Shown here: piece by piece, positions 24,403-35,984 of the stretch
Layout of the letters: every line of letters starts with the position of its first letter
Numbering within the stretch: the first letter of the stretch is position 1
NCBI RefSeq assembly: GCF_009712425.2
Contig: NZ_VCJR02000001.1
Coordinates: 872,001-936,000, forward strand
DNA from: Aquisalinus luteolus
GTDB lineage: Bacteria > Pseudomonadota > Alphaproteobacteria > Caulobacterales > Parvularculaceae
DNA length: 64,000 bases
Direction of reading: 5' to 3'
Notes under the pieces: generated by a model
The model's input: the letters and a program-made list of their open reading frames with translations, nothing else
What the model was told of the DNA's origin: nothing
The model's database searches: none
Translations under genes and position numbers: made by a program

Positions 24403-26325
24403 TTATTTCTCGCCGTGGAAATGGTCGTAGATCCGCGTCGCGATTGCCTCGGAGATACCCTCGACGGCGGCAAGGTCTTCTGCCTTGGCGCGCGCAACCG
24501 CCTTGGCCGAGCCGAAATGATGCAAGAGCGCCTTCTTGCGCTTGCCGCCGATCCCCTCGATCGCATCGAGCGGGTTTGACGTCATCTGCTTCTTGCGCCG
24601 CGCGCGGTGCGAGCCGATGGCAAAGCGGTGCGCCTCGTCGCGCAGGCGCTGCAGGTAATACAAAACCGGGCTGCGCGCCTCCAGCGTGAAGGGCGGCTTG
24701 CCGGGTATGAAGAACTGCTCGCCGGTCGCCGAGGCCGTTCGGTCGGTGCGCTTGCGCCCACGCTCGTCCTCTCGCCGACCCTTGGCGATGGAGACGAGCA
24801 TGATCTCGCCTTGCTCCGTCTGCGGACCGATGGTCAGGCCGGCATCCTCCATCACGGCCCGCGCGGCGGAGAGCTGGCCTGCGCCACCGTCGATAACGAC
24901 CAATCCCGGCCAGTTATCCGACCCCGGCGTCTCTTCCTTGACGAGGCGGGAGAACCGCCGCGCCAGAACCTCGCGCATCATGCCGAAATCGTCGCCTGGC
25001 GTGATCTCGTCTGACTTGATGTTGAACTTGCGATAGGCGTTCTTGCGAAAGCCTTCTTCGCCCGCGACGATCATCCCGCCCAGCGCATTGGTGCCGGAGA
25101 TGTGGGAGTTGTCATAGACCTCGATACGGGCAGGGGGCTGGTCCATGCCCAGCGTCTCGCACAGCTGCGCCATCAGTTTCTTCTGGCTGGCGCTTTCCGA
25201 CAGGCGCCGGCCCAGCGCCTCGCGGGCATTCATCACAGCGTGGTTGACGAGGTCGCGCTTTTCCCCGCGCTGGGGACAGAGAATTTCTACCTTGTGCCCA
25301 GCCTTGATCGCGAGCGCCTCCATCAGCAGGGGCGCTTCCTCGATCTCCTCGCTGATCAGGATCTGCCGCGGTGCCTCGCGCCCGTCATAGAACTGGGCGA
25401 GGAAGGACTGCAGAATCTCCGCACTCGTATCTTCCTTGTCATGGCGCGGAAAGAAGGAGTGATTGCCCCAGTTCTGCCCGGCGCGGAAGAAGAAGGTCTG
25501 GATGCAGGCCTGCCCGCCCTCGTGATGCAGGGCGAAGACATCGGCATTGGTCACTGTGCCCGGATTGATGTCCTGGCTCTCCTGCACATAGGTCAGCGCC
25601 CGGATGCGGTCGCGCAGGGCGGCGGCCCGTTCGAAGTCGAGGTCCTCGGATGCGCGTTCCATCTCGGCAGAAAGCTCACCCTGGATCTGCCGGTTCCTGC
25701 CGTTGAGGAAATCGACTGCATCGCTAACCAGCGCATCATACCCCTCCCTGTCGACAAGATCGACGCAGGGTGCGGCGCAGCGCTTGATCTGGTGCAACAG
25801 GCAGGGGCGGGTGCGGCCTTCATAGACGCTGTCGGTACAGGTGCGCAGGAGGAACGCCTTCTGCAGGGTGTTGATCGTACGGTTCACAGCGCCGGCGGAG
25901 GCAAACGGGCCAAAGTAGTGGCCCTTGCGCTTTTGCGCCCCGCGATGCTTGACGATCTGCGGGGCCTGATGGTCGGTTGCGATCAGGATGTAGGGGAACG
26001 ACTTGTCGTCGCGCAGCAGTACGTTGAATTTCGGCTTCAGCTGCTTGATCAGATTCGCCTCAAGCAGGAGGCTTTCGGTCTCCGTCTCGGTGACGACGAA
26101 TTCCATTGAGCGCGTCTCGGCGATCATTCGCATGATGCGGTTGGAGTGTCCTGTGCCCTTGGCATAGTTCGACACGCGCCGCTTCAGGTTCCGCGCCTTG
26201 CCGACATAGAGGATATCCCCGCCATCGCCCATCATGCGATAAACGCCCGGCTTCTCCGGCAGGCGCTTGACCTGGTCGGCGATAAGGGCGGCGCCTTTTA
26301 GCTGTGTCGGGGATGTGTCGGTCAT
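24403..26325 (-). CDS. uvrC: Excinuclease ABC subunit C
   Basis: A 640-residue UvrC. The N-terminal GIY-YIG nuclease reads [25 protein letters not shown], the central UVR motif lies around residue 215-250, and the C-terminal RNase H-like nuclease has the Asp residues in [11 protein letters not shown] and [10 protein letters not shown]. The tail carries two helix-hairpin-helix motifs ending [20 protein letters not shown]. It makes both incisions around lesions bound by UvrAB in nucleotide excision repair. It stands alone here, without the pgsA and moaDE neighbours often seen. Confidence 0.97.
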   Translation of the reverse strand: MTDTSPTQLKGAALIADQVKRLPEKPGVYRMMGDGGDILYVGKARNLKRRVSNYAKGTGHSNRIMRMIAETRSMEFVVTETETESLLLEANLIKQLKPKFNVLLRDDKSFPYILIATDHQAPQIVKHRGAQKRKGHYFGPFASAGAVNRTINTLQKAFLLRTCTDSVYEGRTRPCLLHQIKRCAAPCVDLVDREGYDALVSDAVDFLNGRNRQIQGELSAEMERASEDLDFERAAALRDRIRALTYVQESQDINPGTVTNADVFALHHEGGQACIQTFFFRAGQNWGNHSFFPRHDKEDTSAEILQSFLAQFYDGREAPRQILISEEIEEAPLLMEALAIKAGHKVEILCPQRGEKRDLVNHAVMNAREALGRRLSESASQKKLMAQLCETLGMDQPPARIEVYDNSHISGTNALGGMIVAGEEGFRKNAYRKFNIKSDEITPGDDFGMMREVLARRFSRLVKEETPGSDNWPGLVVIDGGAGQLSAARAVMEDAGLTIGPQTEQGEIMLVSIAKGRREDERGRKRTDRTASATGEQFFIPGKPPFTLEARSPVLYYLQRLRDEAHRFAIGSHRARRKKQMTSNPLDAIEGIGGKRKKALLHHFGSAKAVARAKAEDLAAVEGISEAIATRIYDHFHGEK

Positions 26326-26445
26326 GGGTCCTTGAACATAATGCGCCCGCAGTGCACTGCAAGCGGCGGAGTCGTCATTCCTGACTATTTATTTAGTAGA
26401 TGCTTGGCCGTGTCGGTGATAGGCCAGCTCGAGAGGGTGATATCG

Positions 26446-27726
26446 ATGATGAGACTATTGTGCACAATTATGGCCATGAGTTTCTGCCTGCTGGCAGGGC
26501 TTGCCGCATGGGCTGATGACACTGAGCTGCCGCACCGTCTGATCGAGGTACCTGTAGATCATTTCGACGACCAGTCCGGCACGTTCGATCTGTATGTGGA
26601 GTTTGCCGAACCCTTCGATCCAAACAAGCCGACAGTTTTCTTTCTTGCAGACGGTCAGCAATTCTTCATTCGTCAGGGTAGCATGGCGCGGCATCGCGAT
26701 CGCCTGTTTTCCGACGACATGAATGTGGTCGGCATCGTCGGGCGAGGCGTGCCTGATGCCTATCCCGATCTTGCGGCCATGGTCGGGGACGATATTGCAA
26801 CTGCTGACTGGGAAATGGCCTGGACCCTGTACAGGTCGGCGCAATGGATCGAGGATATCGAGACCGTGCGGCGCAGCCTTATGGGGGCGCAAGGCAAGGT
26901 CATTTTGTTTGGCCGCTCCGGTGGCGGTGCACTGGTCCATGAATATGCCGCTAAATATGGCGAATATGTTTCCCGCGCCTTCACGGCGGCACCGGCCCTC
27001 TCATCCATGGCGAATTACACGAGGTTACCCTTTGATCGTTTCTGGGCGGAAGTTGAAGATATCGCCCCGGATGCGCATGAACGGTTCCGCACCCTGATGA
27101 ATGATCCTGATATCGATCGGCACGAACTGGCCGTGGCGTTTCAGCGCCAGAATTTCTTTGTCACGCCGGATGAGCGCGATGCAGAGAGGCTTCGCCTGCT
27201 GACGACGTATGAAAAACGCGATGCGGAAATGCTGGCGGAAATGCTGACTGCCTATCAGGTTCCCCAGATGGCGGCGTTCGATGCCGCGCCGATATCGATC
27301 CCTTCCCGTGTGCGGCTGATGGAGTTCCGATTGCCGCATGTGGAAAAATGGCGGGTGGAAGATGACAAGCTTAATCCGGATATCGAAAATATACTTCTCT
27401 CTTCCGCGCCGGTCCATGACGCCTTTTTAGGAGATGTTCCGGTAGCGGAATTCTCTCTAACACCGCTTCATGAGCTGAAAGAGACGCAGGTCTATATTCT
27501 TGCCGGTGCGCATGATCATGTCGTCGATTACCGCGGATCGATCGCGCTGGCAGCCAGCTATCCATCATCGGCAATTTTCATCGCCGATGATGGGCACACA
27601 TTTCCGGCCATGGTGGATGATGGCAGCTACCGCGATATCCTCGTCGCTTTCCTGATGCACGGTCTTGGCAGCGAAGAGCTGCAACAGGCAGAGGCTGCCG
27701 CAGCGCTGCATCACTACGGTGGCTAA
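26446..27726 (+). CDS. Exported alpha/beta hydrolase (peptidase-like)
   Basis: A 426-residue protein with a signal peptide (about 1-24, ending WADD region). The nucleophile elbow is LFGRSGGGALVHEYA, with the Asp in AGAHDHVVDY and the His in DDGHTFPAM, so the Ser-Asp-His triad is complete in order. The lipase or tripeptidyl-aminopeptidase-like layout with a long helical insert (about 205-340) resembles secreted peptidases of the alpha/beta superfamily, but the substrate is not predictable. Start ATGATG at 26446 has GAGAGGG upstream; in-frame extension further 5' is not supported. Divergent from uvrC. Confidence 0.8.
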   Translation: MMRLLCTIMAMSFCLLAGLAAWADDTELPHRLIEVPVDHFDDQSGTFDLYVEFAEPFDPNKPTVFFLADGQQFFIRQGSMARHRDRLFSDDMNVVGIVGRGVPDAYPDLAAMVGDDIATADWEMAWTLYRSAQWIEDIETVRRSLMGAQGKVILFGRSGGGALVHEYAAKYGEYVSRAFTAAPALSSMANYTRLPFDRFWAEVEDIAPDAHERFRTLMNDPDIDRHELAVAFQRQNFFVTPDERDAERLRLLTTYEKRDAEMLAEMLTAYQVPQMAAFDAAPISIPSRVRLMEFRLPHVEKWRVEDDKLNPDIENILLSSAPVHDAFLGDVPVAEFSLTPLHELKETQVYILAGAHDHVVDYRGSIALAASYPSSAIFIADDGHTFPAMVDDGSYRDILVAFLMHGLGSEELQQAEAAAALHHYGG

Positions 27727-27741
27727 CCGCCTGCTACCAGA

Positions 27742-29538
<1,797 letters not shown>

Positions 29539-29541
29539 GTC

Positions 29542-29976
29542 TCAGGCTCCCTGATCAAGTCGCTTGGTTCTGGTAATCTCGACCCCGGCGGCGTCGGCTT
29601 CCTCGATCGCCTCGGGTTTTTCTACTCGCACTTTAACAGACAGGCTCATGGGGTGGGCAAGGCATTCCGCTGCAATCCGTTCAGCCAGCGTCTCGACCAG
29701 CTTGATATGGCCTTCGGTCAGGATTTCCCGGATGGTCTGGACCAGCCGGTTATAGCAAACCACGTCTTCGAGGCTGTCAGAGACAGGATCGGCCGGTTCC
29801 TGCACTTCGACCTCAAGGCTGATGACAACCGGCTGGGTGCGGCCCATCTCGCTTTCATAGGCGCCGATATTGGCGTCCAGTTTCAGCCCGCGAACGAAGA
29901 TCGTGCGATGCGGGGTACCTTCACCCTGGTGGGGGCGGAGGGTGCGCAGCGTGTCGGTCTGTGTTGTCTGTTTCAA
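29542..29976 (-). CDS. folB: Dihydroneopterin aldolase
   Basis: A 144-residue FolB-family protein with an N-terminal extension (about 1-22) before FVRGLKLDANIGAYESE, the active-site LVETLAERIAAECL and the C-terminal KVRVEKPEAI. It converts dihydroneopterin to 6-hydroxymethyl-dihydropterin in folate synthesis. The SDR gene ten bases upstream is the usual FolM-like partner. Both are cotranscribed with the peptidase downstream. Confidence 0.93.
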   Translation of the reverse strand: MKQTTQTDTLRTLRPHQGEGTPHRTIFVRGLKLDANIGAYESEMGRTQPVVISLEVEVQEPADPVSDSLEDVVCYNRLVQTIREILTEGHIKLVETLAERIAAECLAHPMSLSVKVRVEKPEAIEEADAAGVEITRTKRLDQGA

Positions 29977-29986
29977 GCGGCTGTTC

Positions 29987-30787
29987 CTATTCGTTTACGG
30001 TTACGTCCGGCGTTTCCCACGCCAGGTGCTGGCCTCCATCAACGGCGATCATCTGGCCGGTAACCGGGCGGGCGTCGACCAGATAAAGAAGGGCGGCGGC
30101 GATATCGTCCGGGTCCGGCCCCTTGCGCAGGATCAGTGCATCGTTCTGGGCCTGCCAGTCTTCATCCGACTGGCGTGCATTCTTCAGCGTCGGCCCGGGA
30201 CCGATGCCGTTGACGCGGATGCCCTTCGGACCGAGGTCCTGTGCCAGTGTCTGCGTCGCTGTCCACAGGGCGGATTTCGACAGTGTATAAGAGAAAAAGC
30301 GTGGCGTCAGGGCCCAGACCCTCTGGTCGATAATGTTGGCGATCATGGTATTGCGGCCAAGCTCCGCCTGCGCCGCAAAGGACTTGGCAAGCAGCATCGG
30401 TGCCAGCAAATTGGCGTTCATGTGCGCGTGCCACCCATCGACGGTGAAGTCGGCAAGGGCGTCGTTTTCGAACAGGGAAGCGTTGTTCACCAGCAGGGTG
30501 ATCGGGCCCATCGCCTCGCGCACGGCCGGCACCAGGGCAGACGTTTCGTCAGTATCGGTCAGGTCCGCCTGAAAGGTTTGTGCCTTGCCGCCAGCCTGTT
30601 CGATGAGAGATGCTGTCTCGGCAGCCGGACCTTCGGATGAGTTATAATGGACGGCGACGTCAAAACCCGCCTTGGCCAGCGCCACGCACAGCGCCCGGCC
30701 GACACGCACACCGCCACCCGTTACCAGGGCGACGCCTCTTTCAGATGAACCGTGTTGAGTGCTTTGGTTTGTAGTGGCGTCGCTCAT
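29987..30787 (-). CDS. SDR oxidoreductase, FolM-like dihydrofolate/dihydromonapterin reductase
   Basis: A 266-residue short-chain dehydrogenase. The nucleotide site is VTGGGVRVGRA, a typical Arg-containing NADPH variant; the catalytic Tyr and Lys are in YTLSK; and NGIGPGPTLKNAR follows. The sequence resembles the pteridine-reductase-like branch, and adjacency to folB supports a role in reduced-pterin or folate metabolism. Substrate remains an inference. It has a 10-base gap to folB and a 15-base gap from the upstream Ca2+/Na+ antiporter gene. Confidence 0.88.
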   Translation of the reverse strand: MSDATTNQSTQHGSSERGVALVTGGGVRVGRALCVALAKAGFDVAVHYNSSEGPAAETASLIEQAGGKAQTFQADLTDTDETSALVPAVREAMGPITLLVNNASLFENDALADFTVDGWHAHMNANLLAPMLLAKSFAAQAELGRNTMIANIIDQRVWALTPRFFSYTLSKSALWTATQTLAQDLGPKGIRVNGIGPGPTLKNARQSDEDWQAQNDALILRKGPDPDDIAAALLYLVDARPVTGQMIAVDGGQHLAWETPDVTVNE

Positions 30788-30802
30788 TGGCGCCCCGCAA
30801 GA

Positions 30803-31792
30803 TCAGATGATGCCGGCATTGAGACCGAGAAAGACGATATACCCGACATAGGCCGCACCCATCACCGCGCCCAGAAGCCGGGTAATCGTACCGCGGGCAT
30901 AGATCAGGATCGCCAGTACCAGTGTCGCGACGGCCATGACCGGCATGTCGATAAACCGCATCTCGAATGGGAAGAAGGATGGCGTCGCCCCCGGAGCGAT
31001 AGATGCAATGCCAGCGGCCCCGCCGACAAACAGGATGTTGAAGATGTTCGAGCCGACGATGTTGCCAACGGCGACATCGGCATGTTTCTTCACCGCGGCG
31101 GCCAGCACGGTCGCCAGTTCCGGCAGCGAAGTGCCAAAGGCGACGATGGTCAGGCCGATCAGCTCGTCCCGCACGCCCAGGGTGCTCGCGAGACCGGAGC
31201 CATTCTCGATAAGGATATGGGCGCCGAGCGGCAAGCCGAGGAGCCCGAGGATCAGGAACAGGGGCGTTTTCCATGCGCTGCCGCTGGTTTCGCTGTATTC
31301 CTCGATATCGTCGAGCAGGGCCTCTTCCTCGCCGCCGCCCTTCATGGCATGGACGCCGACATAGGTGATGTAGGCGAGGATCATGCCCATCAGCACCAGA
31401 CCCCAGACGAGGCCCAGAATACCGGAATAGAAGGCCATGAAAATGAATGCAGCGGTGGCGATGACCATCACCGTGGCGTGCCGTCTCAGCCCTTTCAGGT
31501 GCAGGGCCATCGGCGTGATGACCGCCGGTATGCCTAGCACCAGCAGGATATTGGCAATGTTCGATCCGATGATGTTGCCCATGGCGATGCCGTTATCGTC
31601 ACCATTGAGGACATCCTGCAGGGAGACGACGAATTCGGGCGCCGAGGTGCCGAATGCGACAATAGTCAGCGAGATCAGCAGTGTCGGGATTTTCAGCTGG
31701 GTCGCCAGATTGACGGCGCCGCGCACCAGAAGGTCGCCTGCGACAAGCAGGAATAGTAGGCCGACGACGATAAAACCGATCTGGATGAGCAT
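30803..31792 (-). CDS. Calcium/sodium antiporter (CaCA, YrbG-like)
   Basis: A 329-residue inner-membrane protein with ten helices arranged as two inverted halves. Each half has the alpha-repeat acid motif: VAFGTSAPEFVVSL with GNIIGSNIANIL in the first and VAFGTSLPELATV with GNIVGSNIFNILFV in the second. These glutamates and asparagines coordinate Ca2+ in family structures. A cytoplasmic loop rich in Glu (GGGEEEALLDDIEEY) separates the halves. It would exchange Na+ or H+ for Ca2+. It is first in a run with SDR, folB and the M28 peptidase. Confidence 0.94.
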   Translation of the reverse strand: MLIQIGFIVVGLLFLLVAGDLLVRGAVNLATQLKIPTLLISLTIVAFGTSAPEFVVSLQDVLNGDDNGIAMGNIIGSNIANILLVLGIPAVITPMALHLKGLRRHATVMVIATAAFIFMAFYSGILGLVWGLVLMGMILAYITYVGVHAMKGGGEEEALLDDIEEYSETSGSAWKTPLFLILGLLGLPLGAHILIENGSGLASTLGVRDELIGLTIVAFGTSLPELATVLAAAVKKHADVAVGNIVGSNIFNILFVGGAAGIASIAPGATPSFFPFEMRFIDMPVMAVATLVLAILIYARGTITRLLGAVMGAAYVGYIVFLGLNAGII

Positions 31793-31857
31793 GCCTGGCT
31801 AAATCTCCCGCGTGATGTTCAGTCTGCCGTTTTCTCCGGTAAATAACCGGTCGACGA

Positions 31858-31992
31858 TCAGTCGACGGCGTTCTTTTCCAGCTTGTTCAGCACGGCAAAG
31901 GACAGGATGAAAAGGCTGATAACCACCAGCGGGGCGATGTTGAGCACGAAGAACGCGATTGTCAGGGCGATGAGAACGACAATGAGAGCCAT
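31858..31992 (-). CDS. Small membrane protein (44 residues)
   Basis: A short reading frame of 44 residues, MALIVVLIALTIAFFV at the start, a second hydrophobic stretch IAPLVVISLFILSFAV and a charged C-terminus NKLEKNAVD. ATG at 31990-31992 has GGAGATAACAC upstream, a good ribosome-binding site. It lies 65 bases before the antiporter gene start on the same strand. Two tandem hydrophobic helices with a charged tail suggest an inner-membrane hairpin. It may be a regulator of the antiporter, or an unrelated small protein; no function is known. Confidence 0.7.
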   Translation of the reverse strand: MALIVVLIALTIAFFVLNIAPLVVISLFILSFAVLNKLEKNAVD

Positions 31993-32209
31993 GTGTTATC
32001 TCCAGAAGATCGGAATGTAAGCGCCGTATATAGGCTGCCCCGTTTGCTGCGTCACCCATAAATTGGGGCGGTTTTCCTATTGCATCGCACCATATACACT
32101 TCCAGCACCACAAATAAGTGCGCATCCTGCCAACAGCTCCCATACTTGCGTAGATGGGGCGGGGTAGGATAAGCGCAACCAATTACAAGGCTGACCCGAG
32201 GGGGCACAC

Positions 32210-32986
32210 ATGGCTTATACATGCATCGAAACCCGGACCGATGATCGCGTTCTCATCATCACGCTGAACCGGCCCAAGGCACTGAACGCCTTGAACCTGC
32301 AATTGATGGACGAACTGACGGACGCCCTGAAGAAGGGCGACAAGGACCCGCAGATCGGTGCCATGATCATCACCGGGTCAGAAAAGGCGTTTGCGGCGGG
32401 TGCTGATATCAAGGAGATGGCGGACAAGACCTATATGGACGCCTACAAGAACGACTTCATCAGCGCGAACTGGGAACAGGCCGCCAAATGCCGCAAGCCG
32501 GTCATCGCGGCTGTGGCTGGCTATGCCCTCGGCGGCGGCTGCGAGCTGGCCATGATGTGCGATTTCATCATCGCCGGTGACAACGCCAAGTTCGGGCAGC
32601 CGGAGATCAGCATCGGGGCCATCCCCGGTGCCGGCGGCACCCAGCGGCTGACCCGCTTCATCGGCAAGTCGAAGGCGATGGAAATGTGCCTGACCGGACG
32701 CATGATGGGGGCTGAGGAGGCTGAACGTTGCGGCCTCGTTTCGCGCATCGTGCCGGTTGCAGACCTGATGGAGGACGCCCTTGAAACCGCGCGCAAGATC
32801 GCCGGCTTCTCCGCCCCTTCCGTCATGATGTGCAAGGAAGCGGTCAATCGAGCGTATGAGACCAGCCTCGCCGAAGGCATGCTGTTCGAGCGCCGGACGT
32901 TTCATTCGGTTTTTGCCACCGAAGACCAGAAAGAGGGCATGGCGGCCTTCATCGAGAAGCGCAAGCCGGGCTTCAAGAACGCGTAA
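32210..32986 (+). CDS. Enoyl-CoA hydratase
   Basis: A 258-residue crotonase-family protein with the oxyanion-hole segments [12 protein letters not shown] and [17 protein letters not shown], both catalytic Glu positions (GCELA and [19 protein letters not shown]) and a C-terminal [16 protein letters not shown]. It hydrates trans-2-enoyl-CoA in beta-oxidation. Length and motifs match FadB1/EchA-type single-function enzymes. It stands alone, with GAGGGGGC as ribosome-binding site. The 217 bases upstream up to the small membrane gene hold no clear feature besides promoter space. Confidence 0.94.
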   Translation: MAYTCIETRTDDRVLIITLNRPKALNALNLQLMDELTDALKKGDKDPQIGAMIITGSEKAFAAGADIKEMADKTYMDAYKNDFISANWEQAAKCRKPVIAAVAGYALGGGCELAMMCDFIIAGDNAKFGQPEISIGAIPGAGGTQRLTRFIGKSKAMEMCLTGRMMGAEEAERCGLVSRIVPVADLMEDALETARKIAGFSAPSVMMCKEAVNRAYETSLAEGMLFERRTFHSVFATEDQKEGMAAFIEKRKPGFKNA

Positions 32987-33049
32987 CCGGGCACTCTCAG
33001 CGTCCGTGTCATTGTCCCGACGGGACTGCCAGTTATATCAAGGGGTTGA

Positions 33050-34966
33050 ATGGAAAACCTTATCATGAGCTTTGCCCTGATCGGCGTGATCGGGATCGGT
33101 GCGCAATGGTTCGCCTGGCGGCTAAACCTGCCGGCGATTGTGCTGATGTCGCTTGCCGGCCTTCTGGTCGGTCCGGTTCTGGGCCTGATTAGCCCCGAGG
33201 ATGACTTCGGCGAGTTCTACAGCCCGATCATCGCGGTTGCCGTTGCGGTGATCCTGTTCGAGGGCGGCCTGTCGCTGAAATTCGAGGAGATCAAGGGCTC
33301 GGTCGGCAGTGCCGTATTGCGGCTTGTCGTGCCTGGCGTGTTCATCGCATGGGCGCTGGGTTCGCTTGCGGCACACTATCTCGCCGGGCTTTCCTGGACG
33401 GTCTCGATCCTGTTTGCCGGCATCATGGTCGTCACGGGGCCGACGGTGATCATGCCTTTGTTGAGGCAGGCGCGTCTGGCGCAGAAACCGGCAGCGCTGC
33501 TGAAATGGGAAGGGATCATTAACGACCCGATCGGCGCGGTGCTTGCTGTTGGCGTCTATGAATATATCAGCCTGCAACAGAATGGCTATTCGGGCGCAGA
33601 AGCTGTCGGCAGCGTCATCCTCGGTACTATCCTAGCCGTGGTCTGGGGCATCATTCTCGGCCGGATGATCGTCGCAGGCTTCATGCGCGGGTGGGTACCG
33701 GAATATCTCAAGCCACCCGTGCTGCTGACCACCGTGCTGGTCGGGTTCGAGGTCGCCAACCTGTTGCAGGAAGAGGCGGGCCTTCTCGCGGTTACCGCCA
33801 TGGGCGTGACCATCGCCAACTCCAAGCTGCCATCGATCAACCAGATCCGGCACTTCAAGGAGAACATCGCTGTCCTGTTCGTTTCCGGGGTTTTCGTCAT
33901 CCTGACGGCGAACCTGACCTGGGAAACGATTTCCGCGGCGCTGACCTGGCAGACGCTGGCTTTTGTGGCGGCGATGATCTTTGTCGTGCGGCCGGTCACC
34001 ATTCTGCTATCGCTGTTCGGTACAGACCTGAAATGGTCTGAGCGCCTGCTGGTGGCATGGATCGCCCCGAGGGGGATCGTGGCGGTCGCTGTCTCCGGCT
34101 TCTTCGCCGGTGTCCTCGTTGACCTGGGCATGCCCGACGGGGAGCAAATGATCCCGCTTGCCTTTGCCATGGTTTTCGCAACTGTCGTCATTCACGGCTT
34201 CACCATCTCGCCCCTGGCGAGGATCCTTGGCCTGGCATCATCCGCCAAGCCGGGTTTCCTGATTGTCGGCTCCAGCCCGTGGTCCGTGGCGCTGGCAAAG
34301 AAACTGATGGATCTTGGGAAGCAGGTCGTGATTGCCGACGACAGCTGGCGCGCGCTGAGACCGGCAAGACAGGCTGGGGTGCCGACCTATTACGGCGAGA
34401 TCCTGTCGGAGGTGACGGAGCATCATCTGGACCTGAACCAGTTCGGCTTCCTTCTGGCTGTCGGGGGCAACGAGGCGCATAATTCGCTGGTCTGTACCGA
34501 CCTTGCCCCGGAAATGGGCCGCGCAACCATCTTCCAGGTTTCGACGCGTGCGCGGGATGATAATGAACGCCGCTCCCTGTCCTATGCCTTGCAAGGCCGG
34601 ACCCTGTTTGCGAACCGCACCGGTCTCGATGAGTTGTTGCGCCGTCATTATGCCGGCTGGGTTTTCCAGGTGACACGCCTGTCGGAGGAGTATCCGCCTG
34701 AACGGTATCTGAAGGATATCGGGGAGGGCGAGATGCTGATGATGATCCGCAAGGAGCAGATGTTTATCGCGTCCGGTGACAAGCCGCTCAAGCCGGAGAC
34801 GGGCGACACCATGCTTTCCTATGTTCCGCCGGAAGCGCTCAAGGCGCGTGCCGAAGCGAAAAAGGGGGAAGAGGGGCGATCGCAGGCCGAGGAAGAGATC
34901 GAGCGCAAGAAAGAAGAAGCGCTTGATCACCTGCCAGATCCCGAGGGGGGCACGGAGTCAGCCTGA
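33050..34966 (+). CDS. CPA-family cation:proton antiporter with RCK domain
   Basis: A 638-residue protein. The first about 400 residues form 12-13 helices of the Na+/H+ exchanger fold, with FEGGLSLKF, TGPTVIMPLL and the ion-binding KWEGIINDPIGAV pair of acids. A Rossmann-like RCK_N domain (GFLIVGSSPWSVALAKKL) spans about 400-520, and an RCK_C-like part about 545-600. A Glu/Lys-rich coiled tail ends the protein. It should exchange Na+ or K+ for H+, gated by nucleotide or ligand binding. The gene is between enoyl-CoA hydratase and the sensor kinase, without tight coupling to either. Confidence 0.92.
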   Translation: MENLIMSFALIGVIGIGAQWFAWRLNLPAIVLMSLAGLLVGPVLGLISPEDDFGEFYSPIIAVAVAVILFEGGLSLKFEEIKGSVGSAVLRLVVPGVFIAWALGSLAAHYLAGLSWTVSILFAGIMVVTGPTVIMPLLRQARLAQKPAALLKWEGIINDPIGAVLAVGVYEYISLQQNGYSGAEAVGSVILGTILAVVWGIILGRMIVAGFMRGWVPEYLKPPVLLTTVLVGFEVANLLQEEAGLLAVTAMGVTIANSKLPSINQIRHFKENIAVLFVSGVFVILTANLTWETISAALTWQTLAFVAAMIFVVRPVTILLSLFGTDLKWSERLLVAWIAPRGIVAVAVSGFFAGVLVDLGMPDGEQMIPLAFAMVFATVVIHGFTISPLARILGLASSAKPGFLIVGSSPWSVALAKKLMDLGKQVVIADDSWRALRPARQAGVPTYYGEILSEVTEHHLDLNQFGFLLAVGGNEAHNSLVCTDLAPEMGRATIFQVSTRARDDNERRSLSYALQGRTLFANRTGLDELLRRHYAGWVFQVTRLSEEYPPERYLKDIGEGEMLMMIRKEQMFIASGDKPLKPETGDTMLSYVPPEALKARAEAKKGEEGRSQAEEEIERKKEEALDHLPDPEGGTESA

Positions 34967-35087
34967 CGCAAGGTCAGCAGTTTCCTGTCTGGCAGGTCCT
35001 GTCTGGCACGCCCCATCTGGCACGCTAAGAAAATATTAACCTCGCGGTAAGTGTTGCGGTGATAGCCCTTGAACGAAGGTGAACGCA

Positions 35088-35984
35088 ATGCTGCCCAATA
35101 GTCGTCTTGCCCGGTCCGGCGGCTCCCTGCTGGATGACTATATCGACCGCTACAGCGATGCGCTGGCGCGGCGGCGGGCAAACATTACCCTCAGGGCGGC
35201 AAAGATCGAGGCTGAACTCGCCTACCGGTCCCGCGGTGACTTCCTCGCCAACATGAACCACGAGCTGCGCACGCCGCTGAACGCCATTGTCGGCTTCGCG
35301 ACCATGATGAAGGACGCCAAGCAATACGGCCTCAGTGAGGAACAGACGAGCGAATATCTCGACTATATCCTGCAATCCGCCGACCTGCTGCTCGGTCACA
35401 TCAACACGCTACTGGAACTGGCCGCTGCCGAAAGCGGCGGGGCCAAGCTGAACCAGCGCGCAACGCCTGTGCTGGAAATCCTCGAGGAAGTTGTAAGTCG
35501 TGCCCGCCCGATGGCGGAGGGGGCCGATGTCACCCTGTCGCTGAGCGTCGATGAGGACCTGCCGGATATCTATATCGACCCGGATAAAGTTATCACCGCT
35601 ATCTCGCACCTGGTCGAGAATGCGATCACCTATTGCGATGCCGGCGGCGAAACAAAAGTCATCGCCCGCATAGGCCGCAAACAGGATAACCGCAACTGGG
35701 TCTATCTGGCGGTACAGGACAATGGCATCGGCATGACGCCGCAGGAACTGGACCGTGCCTTGCGCATCTTCGAACAGGTGCATCAGGGCCTTGACCGCAA
35801 ATATGAGGGCGTCGGCATCGGCCTGCCGATCGCCAAATCATTCATCGAACTGAACGGGGGACGTTTCAGCGTGAAGAGCATGAAGGGATCCGGCACGACG
35901 GTGCGCATGGCACTGCCGGCTGGGGAGCAGTCAGCGATGACTGACCCTGTCGACAGCGAAATGCTGACCAGGATGGCGGGTTAG
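35088..35984 (+). CDS. Soluble HisKA histidine kinase coupled to HerA
   Basis: A 298-residue cytoplasmic kinase with no membrane segment and no recognisable sensor domain. A 50-residue helical N-terminus (LDDYIDRYSDALARRRANI) leads to the phospho-acceptor helix MNHELRTPLNAIVGF at about residues 57-71. The ATPase domain has HLVENAITYC, QDNGIGM and GVGIGLPIAKSFIELNGG. The ATG at 35088 with AAGG upstream is chosen over a GTG nine bases earlier. The stop TAG is followed directly by the ATG of a HerA-like ATPase gene, so the two are translationally linked. No response regulator is nearby; the partner may be remote. Confidence 0.9.
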   Translation: MLPNSRLARSGGSLLDDYIDRYSDALARRRANITLRAAKIEAELAYRSRGDFLANMNHELRTPLNAIVGFATMMKDAKQYGLSEEQTSEYLDYILQSADLLLGHINTLLELAAAESGGAKLNQRATPVLEILEEVVSRARPMAEGADVTLSLSVDEDLPDIYIDPDKVITAISHLVENAITYCDAGGETKVIARIGRKQDNRNWVYLAVQDNGIGMTPQELDRALRIFEQVHQGLDRKYEGVGIGLPIAKSFIELNGGRFSVKSMKGSGTTVRMALPAGEQSAMTDPVDSEMLTRMAG

